Shown in pieces: positions 17,661 to 28,300 of a stretch of DNA of 64,000 bases. Each line of letters opens with the position of its first letter. Positions within the stretch are counted from its first letter, which is position 1. The stretch lies in NCBI RefSeq assembly GCF_000312525.1, contig NZ_HE997455.1, positions 92,764-156,763 on the forward strand, read 5' to 3'. The notes under the pieces were generated by a model. It was not told the origin of the DNA and made no database searches. It saw only the letters and a list, made by a program, of their open reading frames with translations. Position numbers and translations under genes: made by a program. Source of the DNA: Bartonella florencae (GTDB lineage: Bacteria; Pseudomonadota; Alphaproteobacteria; Rhizobiales; Rhizobiaceae).

Positions 17661-20384
17661 ATGGTCAAAATATTTAAAAATCATCTCTCTTTATGTGCTT
17701 GTACTGCAGCGTTTCTTTTCTTTGCATATGATGCTCATTCTAATGTAAATGTACAAGCTGATGCTGCTAGTGCTGGGGTAAAAGCATCTGCTGTTAATGG
17801 CGCGGGACAAAGTGATAAGGAAACTCCATGTGTTCAGAAAGAGAGCTCATATTATTGTGCTAGTGGTGATCAAGAGTATAAAATTAATGGGAGAACGTAT
17901 CAGTTTAATAGTGGTAGTGCTGAGCGAGCCGCTATCGAAGTATCTGGACAAGCGAATTTTTTTGGTGAGAATATAACTGTTAAGGGTGTTGTGGATGAAA
18001 AGAAATTTTGGAAATATGGCGTAAAGGTATCAGAAAAGGCGAGAGTCACACTGATTGATTACACGTTGAGTGGGGTTTTAGTAGGGCTCGAATCTCAGGG
18101 TTCTACCGTCGGAATATCGGGCGGATCGATTGATGCAATTTCTGATGCAATCAAAGTGGGGGAGTTTGCAGAAAGACAATCTCAAGATGCTGCAGAAAAA
18201 CAACCTGCAAGTTCAGTTTATTTAATGGATACACGCATTAATCTAGGTGATGTTGGGATTAAAGCAGGAAAAAATGGGCGCGCTGTTTTAAAGGGTGTCT
18301 CTATTAGCGGCAAGGGGGGGCAAGAGTTGAATGCAGATCGTCAGAGTGATCATGCTGCTTTTCATATATTGTTCAATGGTTCTGTTGAATTTGAAAAAGA
18401 TACTGTCGATGTTACGGATGCTCATGGGGTTTTGATTCAGAGAATTAAAGGTTTGCCGATTGGTAAACATTCTAAGGCTAATATTACAGTGGGAGGGAAT
18501 GCACTTATTAAAGATTCTAATATTACAGTGAGAGGGAATGCAGTTTATGGTATGTACTTTGATAGTGAGGAACAACTAGAAGGTTGGTTAGGGGTGGTTA
18601 CATTGAAAGATACGCGTTTTATTGTTCCAGATAGTATAGCTATTTATGGAAGTGGACCTGCACGTTCTGTTGTAGAATTAAAGAGTACAAAGCTTTTTGG
18701 AGATTTGTTGCTGAAGGCTAATAGGAACTCTTCTATACGTATTTTTGCTGATGCTTCTGAACTTGTCGGCCAAACTCAGGTTGATAACGGTTCTTTAGTT
18801 GAGCTTATCTTGGAGAATAATTCACGGTGGGTTTTGTTGCGGCCAAGACATAAAAATTCACAAGGTTTTAATTATACAGGTGTTTCGTCGATTTCATTGC
18901 TGCATCTTTTTGATAGTTCTATTGTTTTTCAACAACCAGAAGCTAACATAGTTGATGGTTATCAAACGCTTCGTGTTGGGAGGGGAAGAGATTATATTTA
19001 TGCGGCGAGAGGTAATGCGCATATTTATCTTAACACATATCTGAATAGTGGTGGTGCTCTTGGTAATCAAAGGACTGATCGTGTTTTGATCTATGGTGAT
19101 GTTGAAGGAAAAACGACGGTACACGTGCAAAGTGTTGCTGGAAGTCTAGGAGGATATACGGGAAGCGGTGGAAATGAGCAAGGTATTTCAATTATTCAGG
19201 TTTCTGGAGAGGCGGAGGAGGATTCTTTTAAATTGGATGGCGATTATGTTGCGCTGGATGGTTTACCCTATCAGTATAGGCTTCGCGCATATGGTCCAAG
19301 CTCTGATTTAGGGAAGGCGAATGCTTCTCAAAGATTGGTTGAAGGCGAAGGAGATTTCTGGGATTTCCGTCTCGAGAATGGACCTGCTCCTAATCCTAGA
19401 CTTCTTGAGCCGCGGGTTAAGGCTGTTGTTCCGCAAGTTCCAAGTTATCTCATCTTGCCGAATAGTTTGTTTCACGCTGGTTTGAGAGATATCAGCAATC
19501 AAAACAAGCAGTTGGAGATACAGCGTGCTAATTCTAGTGGAGTGTTGGAAACTCGTGAAAAGCCTGCTTCATTTTTGCGTGGCTATGGGGGGAGTTATCA
19601 TTATGCCTCAGATTTATCTGCGCTTGAATATGGTTATGGTGGCGATCTAGGGTACTATGCACTAGAGGGAGGTCTTTTGCTAAAAGCCGTTGAAAATGTT
19701 GAGAGTGTTGTATCTTTTGGGGTTATGGGGTCTTATGGAAAGCTTTCTCTGCAGCCTTTGGATGTTGCACAAAGTCAAAAAAGTACATTTGATAAATGGA
19801 CAGCGACAGTCTATGGCAGCATGAAGCATGATGCTGGTTTCTATGTCGATGGTCTTTTATCCTATGGTCTGTTTAAGGGCGATGTTCTGACAACTGCGCG
19901 TGGCAAGACGGCAACATTGAAGGGTCATCCTTTGAGTGTTTCATTGATGGGCGGACAAAAAATTACCACAGGGTATGAAGGCGTTGTTTTTGATCCACAA
20001 GCTCAGGTTGTTTATCAACACCTTCAGTTTGATGATGCTCGTGATATTGATAATTTTGCTATTGAGATGGGTAAATTTGATCAATGGGTGGTGCGTCTTG
20101 GTGGTCTTTTGATGAAGACACTTGCTACCCCTGAAAAGGATCGTGATGTTTCTTTCTATGGTAAGCTTCATTTTGCCCATGATTTTAGCAAAGAAAGATC
20201 TGTGCGCTTTAAAGATTCTTTCAAGTTGGGCTCTTTTGGTTCTTCTTTAGAAGCTGGACTGGGGCTTAATGCCCGCTTGTCACAAAATCTCGCGCTTCAT
20301 GGAGATTTTGTTTATCAGCATAAGCTGAGCAAAGGTGGTTTTTCTGGAATAAGTTTTTCCGGAGGATTGCGCTATCGTTTTTAG
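17661..20384 (+). CDS. Autotransporter adhesin
   Basis: This protein has 907 residues. The signal peptide is MVKIFKNHLSLCACTAAFLF...AHS (about 1-28). The mature N-terminus has the paired-cysteine motif (CVQKESSYYCASGDQEYKI, about 53-71). A beta-helix passenger contains a short tandem pair reading AKITVGGNALI / SNITVRGNAVY-like turns around residue 275. The passenger end has TDRVLIYGDVEGKTTVHV and YQYRLRAYGPSS. VVPQVPSYLILPN (about residue 590) precedes a barrel ending GGLRYRF. The ATG at 17661 is used; another ATG eleven bases upstream is out of frame. The ribosome site is weak (GGTGG). This is the shortest-linker form, with no proline or acidic low-complexity segment between passenger and barrel. 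Confidence 0.9.
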   Translation: MVKIFKNHLSLCACTAAFLFFAYDAHSNVNVQADAASAGVKASAVNGAGQSDKETPCVQKESSYYCASGDQEYKINGRTYQFNSGSAERAAIEVSGQANFFGENITVKGVVDEKKFWKYGVKVSEKARVTLIDYTLSGVLVGLESQGSTVGISGGSIDAISDAIKVGEFAERQSQDAAEKQPASSVYLMDTRINLGDVGIKAGKNGRAVLKGVSISGKGGQELNADRQSDHAAFHILFNGSVEFEKDTVDVTDAHGVLIQRIKGLPIGKHSKANITVGGNALIKDSNITVRGNAVYGMYFDSEEQLEGWLGVVTLKDTRFIVPDSIAIYGSGPARSVVELKSTKLFGDLLLKANRNSSIRIFADASELVGQTQVDNGSLVELILENNSRWVLLRPRHKNSQGFNYTGVSSISLLHLFDSSIVFQQPEANIVDGYQTLRVGRGRDYIYAARGNAHIYLNTYLNSGGALGNQRTDRVLIYGDVEGKTTVHVQSVAGSLGGYTGSGGNEQGISIIQVSGEAEEDSFKLDGDYVALDGLPYQYRLRAYGPSSDLGKANASQRLVEGEGDFWDFRLENGPAPNPRLLEPRVKAVVPQVPSYLILPNSLFHAGLRDISNQNKQLEIQRANSSGVLETREKPASFLRGYGGSYHYASDLSALEYGYGGDLGYYALEGGLLLKAVENVESVVSFGVMGSYGKLSLQPLDVAQSQKSTFDKWTATVYGSMKHDAGFYVDGLLSYGLFKGDVLTTARGKTATLKGHPLSVSLMGGQKITTGYEGVVFDPQAQVVYQHLQFDDARDIDNFAIEMGKFDQWVVRLGGLLMKTLATPEKDRDVSFYGKLHFAHDFSKERSVRFKDSFKLGSFGSSLEAGLGLNARLSQNLALHGDFVYQHKLSKGGFSGISFSGGLRYRF

Positions 20385-20410
20385 TTTGGTTGTATGATGA
20401 TGAATTCTTT

Positions 20411-20441
20411 AAAAAGCCACAAGCTGTGTTTGTGGCTTTTT
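20411..20441 (+). terminator. Intrinsic terminator of the 17661 autotransporter
   Basis: AAAAAGCCACAA (20411-20422) pairs with 20430-20441 across a 7-base loop, followed by more T. The stem core CCACAA/TTGTGG matches that of the terminator at 16511, as expected if the two genes were duplicated together with their ends. Confidence 0.9.
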
Positions 20442-20504
20442 TTCTGTACATTATTTTTTTTTGAAAAACTAAAATCCAAGACAGGTAATGATTATAAAAT
20501 ACTG

Positions 20505-22300
20505 CTCGTTGAAAAATGAGCTGGTGAAGTTTATCATGCGCAAGGCAATGCGTATCTTTATCTCAAGATATGTCTGAATAAGGGGGGCGCTTCAAGAGCA
20601 AAAAAGGGATCGGTTTTTAATCCATGAGAATGTTTCTGGAATAATGATGGTTATATGTGCAGAATGTTTCTGGAAGCTTAGGAGAACATACGGGAAAGCG
20701 TAGAAATAACAAGGGAGTTTTCTATTATTCAAGTTGCTGGAAGTGCGAATGAAAACTCTTTTCAGCTGAATGGAGGTTACCTTATGCTTTAAGATTCACT
20801 CTCAATATGGCCTCTATGCTTAGATCCAGATTCTTCTTTAGGGAAGGCAAATGCTGAACAAAGAGTTTTCAAAGGGGAAAAAGGGTTTTGCGAGTTGTGC
20901 TTCGAAAGTGAGTTTGTTTAATCTCTTTTCTGATTATATGGATTTGCTTTTTGTTTCTGATAGAGATACGTTTTGTCACACTCCTTTCAATAAGACACCC
21001 TCTTTTTTGTCGAACCAGTTTCCTAATATTGGCAAAAATGAGGATATATTTGAAAAAGATCTTGAAGAAATTTTCTTTCTGATTTTCTCGGTATGGCTAA
21101 TTCTTTTTTATTATATTTGTTAGAAATTCTATCACTGAAGTTAAGATTTAAAATCACCTCCTGTTTTTTTCTACCTTCTGCACCATTGAATCTTAGGTTG
21201 AATAATCTATTACATCTGTTGTCATGGGGTTTGAGTTTTCAAAGGAACATTTTTCTATGATTAATGCTGTATCTATTCTTGTTTCACCAAGAGAGGCTTC
21301 TATCCGCTCTGATTTGGCTTGTTATCTCTAAACTTTCTTCCCATATTAAAAAAATATGAAAGCCGTTGTTCTACAAGTTCTAATTTATCTGCTTTTGGCA
21401 AATGGTTTATTCTATACTAGATGGATGAATATAAGCAGTTGGAAAGCCTTGTGAAATGTTTCTCATTGATGGTTGAATATTGGTGAAAAGCCCGCTCTGT
21501 TTTTTCATATTTATGGTGGAAGTTATCATTATGCTTGAAATTTATCTGTACTTGAATGGTATGGAGAAAATTTTGCTTATCATGCTGTAGAGGCTCGATT
21601 TTTGCTGAAAAATATCGAAAGTGTGTAGAGGCCTACATATTTGGGAGTTATGGGAAGATATGAAAAATTATTTTTATAACCCTTGGATGTTAAAAAAGCC
21701 AAGAAAACATATTTAATAAATGCTCTGTTACAGCATTAGCAGTATGACACGGCTTTTATATGCATTGGTCTTTTATCTTATGGTCTTCTATTTGGGTGCG
21801 AATGTTCTTACTTTTGCACGGGGGCAAGATAGCCAATATTAAGGGGACTTTTAGGTGTTTTCTGAACTATTGGTAAAGCGTTTATGATGGGGTGTAACAG
21901 TTTTATTTTGAATCCGCAGATGCAATTTGTTTATTAACATCTTCAGTTTCGTAAGACACATGGTGTTTATGGTTTTGAGATTGAGATAAGAAGACCAGAT
22001 ACTTGGATGATGGGTGTTGTCGACGTTTAAGCAAGACATTTGCGGTGATTAAATAAATACATTTTGTTTATTTTATTCGTAACTTCATTTTATTTGTTAT
22101 TTTAGCAATAAACATTTTATGTGTTTTTAATGATGCTTTTCCTTTTGGCGACTTTTGGTTTTTCTCTGGAAGCGGGATTGGGCATCTATGCGCAACTGTT
22201 TGCAAAGATCCAATTTCATAATAATCTGATTTATCAGCATAAATTTACGAAAGTGGATTTTTCTAGTACATATTTTTCTAGTGGCTTCAGCTATAATTTT
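20505..22300 (+). pseudogene. Dead autotransporter copy
   Basis: The sequence aligns by eye with the 3' two-thirds of the paralog at 17661 but is full of frameshifts and stops. Recognisable parts in order are the passenger end at 20540-20800 (counterparts of 'LNTYLNSGGAL', 'TDRVLI', 'GEHTGKRRNNKGVFYYSSCW' as frameshifted text), then LGKANA-like at about 20840. Next come the pre-barrel helix at 21360-21420 (KAVVLQVLIYLLLANGLF) and barrel strands through 22130-22300, ending SSGFSYNF in the position of GGLRYRF. The stretch 20920-21355 has no recognisable match. The 5' part of the gene is missing. It follows the terminator of the gene at 17661, so it was a separate tandem copy. Confidence 0.85.
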
Positions 22301-22494
22301 AAATTACATTTTTCTTTTGTGCATTTTGGGTGACAATTATAAGGCATAAATCGTGACTTTATTATGTTAATTTTTTGATTTTATCTTTACATATAATACA
22401 AAACAAATTATACAAAATGCCTTAAATGTAGCCATCAGTAGATTTGGCTCTTCAGTTTTCCCTGCAAATGTGAGAAGAAAGTTTATAGTAAGTT

Positions 22495-25170
22495 ATGATT
22501 AAAGTCTTAAAGCACCATGTATGTTTATGTGCTCTTACAACGTCTGTTTTTTGCTTTACAACCAATATAAATGCTGAAACACAGGATTCTGAGCCTTCTT
22601 GTAGTTCCCTTTTTAAGTTCTATTCATGTGATGTCTTTAAAGGTCCTCACCGGACAACCATCTTGGATGATGTTAGGGGTGATGCTTATATAGCTCCCGC
22701 TGATAATTTGGTTATACAGGAAGTTCAAAATATCAACATTGATGGTGGAAAAGAGGTGAAGCCGCAGATTGGAGGTACTTTAGAATTGAAAAACTCTGAA
22801 ACGGTTACATCAGATGTGCTGGCAAAAAAAAATGGGATGGTTATTCTGAATAATGTTTCTATCACCTTGGAAGATAAAAATATAAAAGGCGACAATGGTA
22901 AAGAGGTGAGTAGTAACGGTAAAGATGTATCTCGTGCGGTTTTTGCTGTAGAGCAAGGTGGTTCCCTTTTTGTTAATAAAGGGGAGATTAATGTCACCAA
23001 TATGTATGGTTTCGTTGGTCAAAATTCGCCAGTAATTTTTGAAAAAGGTTCGTCCAATATAACTGGTGGTTATGTATCTGAGGTTTTTATGAAAGACACA
23101 GATGTTACTGTTAAGGGTGATGGAGCATTTGGTTTATATTTTCGAGGAAGCTCTTCACAAGAGGAATATCTAGAGGGAGAGCTTCTTTTTACGTTCGGCG
23201 ATCTTCAATTTGATAAGACGTCCTTTAAAGTTCCGGATGGTACGGTTATTTATAGTGATGATGCTAGAAGGCATCCTAGTATTACTTTGTTAGAAGGGTC
23301 AAGATTTTCGGGTGATCTTTTGTTAGATGTTAAGAATAATTCATTTGTAACGATTGAGGCTATTGCTTCTTCTCTTGTAGGGGGAACGCGGGTTGATAGT
23401 GGTTCCTCTGCTGGCGTTGAGTTGTTTGATAATTCACAGTGGACGGTGAAACCAACAAAGCAATCGAATGTTAGCGAAGAAGAGAAGAAACTTCAGCAAG
23501 ATTCACAACGTTATACTTCATCACTTTCATTGGTAAGGCTCGCTGATAGTCGCATTATTTTTCAGCAACCGACAGACGGTCGTTTTCAAACTCTTCAAAT
23601 TGGGCCATTGGATGGTGGTGGTCTTATAGATTATGCTTATGCTGCAGCAGGGAAGGCATCTCTTCATGTCAATGCATATCTGAATCATGGTCGTTTGGGT
23701 GATACTGGGAAAGAAGGAGGTGAGGCTGATCAGGTTATTATCTATGGTGATGTTTATGGAACAACGACAGTATATGTAAATGAGATTGCACGAAGATCTA
23801 AAGCAAGAGGAAAAGCAGAGCAATCAGAAACGAAAGTTGAAGGTGATAACAGCAATCCAGGTGTTTCGATTATTCAAGTTCATGGAAAAGCTGATAAAGA
23901 TTCTTTTAAACTACCAGGTGGCTATGGAGTACTAAATGGTAAACCTTATCGATATCGGCTTCATGCTTATGCTCCAAAGGGATCAAGTTCAGAAGGGACT
24001 TTGACTGTGGATGCGACCAGTACAGATTTTTGGGATTTTCGTCTTGAGCGTGACTATATCAAGTTGAATTCGGCTAAGCTTATTTCTAGGCTGAAAAAAC
24101 AAGTTCATAGTCGCCGTGTATCTCGTTCCATTGAGTCAAAAACTGAGCGTAATTACGCTGTAGTTGGTTCTGAGAATTTTGCATTTCATCCTGAGGAAGA
24201 GGTTAGTGCTGTTGTGCCACAAGTTCCAACATATCTCTTGTTGCCAAATGCTTTGTTTCAGGCTGGTTTAATGGATATTAGCAATCAAAACAAACAGCTA
24301 GAGACATTGCGTGATGCTGTTGGAAGTCTTTTGGAAAATAGTAAAAATCCTGCTTTTTTTGTGCGGGGTTATGGCAGCAATAATCGTTATGTTTCAGATT
24401 TGTCTGAGCTTCAATATGGCTATGGAGGCAATCTTGGTTATTATGCTGGAGAGGTTGGATTTTTGCTGAAAGAAATAGAGAGTGCGCATCATAGCACAAG
24501 TTTTGGCATTATGGGAACTTATGGGAAAATTTCTCTACAGCCTCAGGATGTTATGGAGAGTAAAAAGAGCCTATTTGATAAATGGTCAATTACAGCTTAT
24601 GGCAGCATACAGGGTGATAGTGGCTTTTATCTAGATGGTCTGTTTTCTTATGGTTTTTTGAAGGGTGATGTTCTTACTCTTGAAAGAGGGAAAACAGCAA
24701 CATTGCAAGGAAATCCTCTCAATGCTTCCTTTGTTGCTGGTAAGAGATTTATGACAGGATATGACGGTCTTGTTTTTGATCCGCAGGTTCAGGTTGTTTA
24801 TCAAAATCTGTTCTTTGATAAGACCTCTGATATTGATGGTTTTGATATTGACATGGGAAAACCAGATCAGTGGGTAATGCGTGTTGGTGGGCATTTAAGT
24901 AAGACACTTCCTGCGACTCAAACGGGTAACATTATCTCTTTCAACGGAAAGCTTCATCTTGCTCATAGTTTTGGAGAAAAACAGTTTGTGCATTTTGGAG
25001 ATAAATTCCAGTTGGGTGCTTTTGGCTCTTCTCTGGAAGCAGGAATTGGTTTTAATGCACAATTGTCTTCGAAGTTTGCTTTGCATGGAGATGCAACTTA
25101 TCAGCATAAGATTAGCAAAGCAGGTTTTTCGGGAGCACGTTTTACTGGTGGTCTTCGCTACCGCTTTTAA
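22495..25170 (+). CDS. Autotransporter adhesin
   Basis: This protein has 891 residues. The signal peptide MIKVLKHHVCLCALTTSVFC...NINA ends at residue 27. The cysteine pair CSSLFKFYSC (about 36-45) is followed by a relatively short beta-helix passenger. The passenger end has ADQVIIYGDVYGTTTVYV and YRYRLHAYAP. A basic linker (about 530-560, containing SRRVSRSIESKTERN) is unlike the proline or acidic linkers of the paralogs. VVPQVPTYLLLPN (about 573) leads into the barrel ending GGLRYRF. The ATG at 22495 lacks a strong ribosome site; AAGAAAG lies rather far upstream. No strong intrinsic terminator follows before the next gene, 172 bases on. Confidence 0.9.
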   Translation: MIKVLKHHVCLCALTTSVFCFTTNINAETQDSEPSCSSLFKFYSCDVFKGPHRTTILDDVRGDAYIAPADNLVIQEVQNINIDGGKEVKPQIGGTLELKNSETVTSDVLAKKNGMVILNNVSITLEDKNIKGDNGKEVSSNGKDVSRAVFAVEQGGSLFVNKGEINVTNMYGFVGQNSPVIFEKGSSNITGGYVSEVFMKDTDVTVKGDGAFGLYFRGSSSQEEYLEGELLFTFGDLQFDKTSFKVPDGTVIYSDDARRHPSITLLEGSRFSGDLLLDVKNNSFVTIEAIASSLVGGTRVDSGSSAGVELFDNSQWTVKPTKQSNVSEEEKKLQQDSQRYTSSLSLVRLADSRIIFQQPTDGRFQTLQIGPLDGGGLIDYAYAAAGKASLHVNAYLNHGRLGDTGKEGGEADQVIIYGDVYGTTTVYVNEIARRSKARGKAEQSETKVEGDNSNPGVSIIQVHGKADKDSFKLPGGYGVLNGKPYRYRLHAYAPKGSSSEGTLTVDATSTDFWDFRLERDYIKLNSAKLISRLKKQVHSRRVSRSIESKTERNYAVVGSENFAFHPEEEVSAVVPQVPTYLLLPNALFQAGLMDISNQNKQLETLRDAVGSLLENSKNPAFFVRGYGSNNRYVSDLSELQYGYGGNLGYYAGEVGFLLKEIESAHHSTSFGIMGTYGKISLQPQDVMESKKSLFDKWSITAYGSIQGDSGFYLDGLFSYGFLKGDVLTLERGKTATLQGNPLNASFVAGKRFMTGYDGLVFDPQVQVVYQNLFFDKTSDIDGFDIDMGKPDQWVMRVGGHLSKTLPATQTGNIISFNGKLHLAHSFGEKQFVHFGDKFQLGAFGSSLEAGIGFNAQLSSKFALHGDATYQHKISKAGFSGARFTGGLRYRF

Positions 25171-25342
25171 GTGTCTATAAAATATAAGGTAAATTTTACA
25201 TAAGTTATAGATTTTTGTGAGAAGTATAAAATAATATTTAGGTTTTATAATTCTCTCTTTTTGTATGTTTTACTTAGCGTTATTATGAGTATTTTTTATT
25301 TTTAACTAAGGGGAGGAGAAGGGGAAGATTGGTAGTAGAGTT

Positions 25343-28300
25343 ATGGTTAATGTCTTTAGAGGTTATAAATTTTTATTTATTACAACGGCTATTGTTTCTT
25401 TTTTGCCTATCACAAATATTAATGCCAATCCTAATAATTTGGAAGCTCTCTGTAATGAAGCGCGGAATTTTTATCGATGTAGTGATGGTAAAAAACACAC
25501 GATTAAAGATAAAACCTATGACTTTACCAGTTATAAAAATACGTCATCTCCATACTCTATTCTTTTCTTGTCTCCCATAGATGTAGAGAAAAAAGGTACA
25601 GTTATTGATGCATCTAAAATAACTGTTTTGGGTGGTGATCGAAAGAATGGTGTATATGCATATGCTGCATATGTAAAAAATGGTGCGCAGCTTATTCTAA
25701 CCGATTCAAATTTTATAAATACACTCGGTTTTATAGTTACTGATGCAGTTATTAGTATGGAAAAAGGAGGCTTCCAAGGAGATAGAAGGGTTGTTTATGC
25801 GTCGGGGAAAAAAGCAGATGTTGCTTTAGTTAATGTAAATGTTGAGATTGAGCCGAGCAGTTTAAATGTAAAAGAAATAGCTATTTTTAGTGTCTCTGGT
25901 GCATTTGTTAGGATGTCAGGTAGTACAGTTACTTCGAAAGGGGCAGGCCTATTCTCAACAATGCTTGGAGGAAAGTATCTTCTCGATAGCCTCGTAGTTA
26001 AGGGAGAAGGAAAAAAGGAGGGTTCTGTAGGCGATAATATATTCCCAGAAGCTTTTGAGGTATCTCAAGGTGGTAATGTTCATTTGAGGGATAGTTCTTT
26101 TCAGCTTACCGATATGCATGGTTTTTTGATTAAACATTTTTCAGGGTATGGTTATAATAATGGTAAGTTAATTCAAGAATATGCTTCATCAGATGAATTT
26201 AAGAAGACAGATATTAGTATTGAAAGATCAGAAATCTCTGTGCAGGGGGAGAAAGGATATGGTTTTTATTTTGATGGATTAGACCCAGTTAAGTGGGCTA
26301 ATATATTGGAGTTAACTGATGATAAACGTGCAGAAACGGAAACAATTTTGAGTGGAGAGGTATCTGTTTATTTGTCAGATACAACTGTTAGCGTTCCTGA
26401 TGGTATTGCTATTTATAGTACGGGAGATGAAGGTTATGGAGCTGAAGCTACCATTGAGTTAATAAAAACAAAGATCTCTGGCGATTTATTGCTGAGTGCT
26501 GAAAATAATTCTTTTCTATCGGTGAAAGCAAACGATTCTAATCTTACAGGAGGTATTGATGTTGAGGGTATATCGCGTGTTGATTTAGAGTTAACGCGTG
26601 GCTCTTCATGGTCTCTCACAAAAAGAAAACATGTAGATTTGCAGCAAGCATTTCCTGTAGACTCATCACTTTCATCTATAAAACTTTCTGATAGCACAAT
26701 TTGTTTTGAGAAATTTATATCTAAAGATTATCAAACGCTGTATATTGGAAGAGTGTATATTAAAAAAGGAGGCAATATAAATAACATAATGTCATTAGAT
26801 AGCGTAGAATCTGATCAAGAAGCCTATAAGGCAGAGGGAAATGTTCAGATTAAGATGAGTGCGTTTGTGAATAATGATGGTTCATTTGATCCTCAGAAAA
26901 CTGATCGCATTTTGATTTATGGTAATGTTTCTGGCACTACGTTGCTTGTGATGGAAAATTTTTCTAAAACTTCAGAAAAGAAAGTGGACAGTGAAGGATC
27001 TCAAAGTGTTTCACTTATTCAAGTTTCTGGAAAAGCAAAGGAGGACTCATTTAAACTCTCTGGAAATTATACTGCAATAAATGGTTTACCTTATCAATAT
27101 AAACTTTTGGCTTATGGTCCGGACTCTTCTCGTGGGAAAGCAGATCCCCAAAATAGATTAGTTGCGGGGGGAAGAGATTTTTGGGATTTTCGTCTTGAAA
27201 CTGTTTATATTGATCCTAATTCGAATTCTCCTGAAACTATTTCTTCTTCGTCTCTCCCTGAAGATACTACTTCTGTGCTCTCTGATCCGATGAAACCTTC
27301 ATCTACAGCTTTTGAGCCTACCTCCTTTACGCCAGCTCTACCTTCACCACCTGCACCGCCAGAGATGGGGGAACCTTCTGCTCCAGATCCTGTGCTACCT
27401 TCACCACCTGTGCCGTCAGAGATGGAGGATCCTTCTTTTCCAGATCTTATGCCACCTTCACCATCTGCACCGTCAGAGATGGAGGCTCCTTCTTCTCCAG
27501 ATCTTGTGTCACCTTCACCATCTACACCGTCAGAGATGGGAAAACCTTCTTCTCCAGATCCTGCCACATCTTCACAATCTGTGCCGTCAGAACCGGTAGA
27601 TCCCACCCCTCCGACTTTTGAGCCTACCCCCTTTACGCCGGCTTCACTTTCACCATCTGCGCCGTCAGGGATGGGGAAACCTTCTTCTCCAGATCCTGTG
27701 CCACCTTCACAACCTGTGCCGTCAGAGATGGGGGATCCTTCTTCTCTAGATCCTGTGCCACCTTCACCATCTGAGTCATCAGGGATGGTGGAACCTTCTT
27801 CTCCAAATCCTGCGTCACCTTCACCATCTGAGCCGTCAGGGATGGTGGAACCTTCTTCTCCAGATCCTGTGCCACCTTCACCACCTTCACCGTCAGGGAT
27901 GGTGGAACTTTCTTCTCCAAATCCTGCGTCACCTTCACCATCTGAGCCGTCAGGGATGGGGAAACCTTCTTCTCCAGATTCTGTGCCATCTAAACCCGTA
28001 AAGCCTACACTTCCAGATTCTGTTTCTGTTAAGCCTGATATTCAGCATGAGACGCGAATTAGAGCTGTTGTTCCGCAATTGCCAACGTATCTTTTGTTGC
28101 CCAATGCTTTGTTTCAAACCGGCTTGATGGACTTGAGTGTTCAAAATAAAAAGTTAGAAAGCATGCGAGGCACTGCTGCGGGTCTTTTGAAAAGCGATGA
28201 AATTTCCGCTTTTTTTGTTCGCAGTTATGGTGGAAGTCACCATTATGTTTCAAATTTGTCTGTTCTTGAATATGGCTATGGAGCTGACCTCGAATATACG

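Noticed and set aside
27338-27985. CRISPR-like array
   Set aside because: The repeats are contiguous coding units without unique spacers, and no cas genes are in the window.
27205-27989. Open frames on both strands through the proline repeat region
   Set aside because: Shadows caused by the 57-base repeats; the + frame at 25343 is the coding one.
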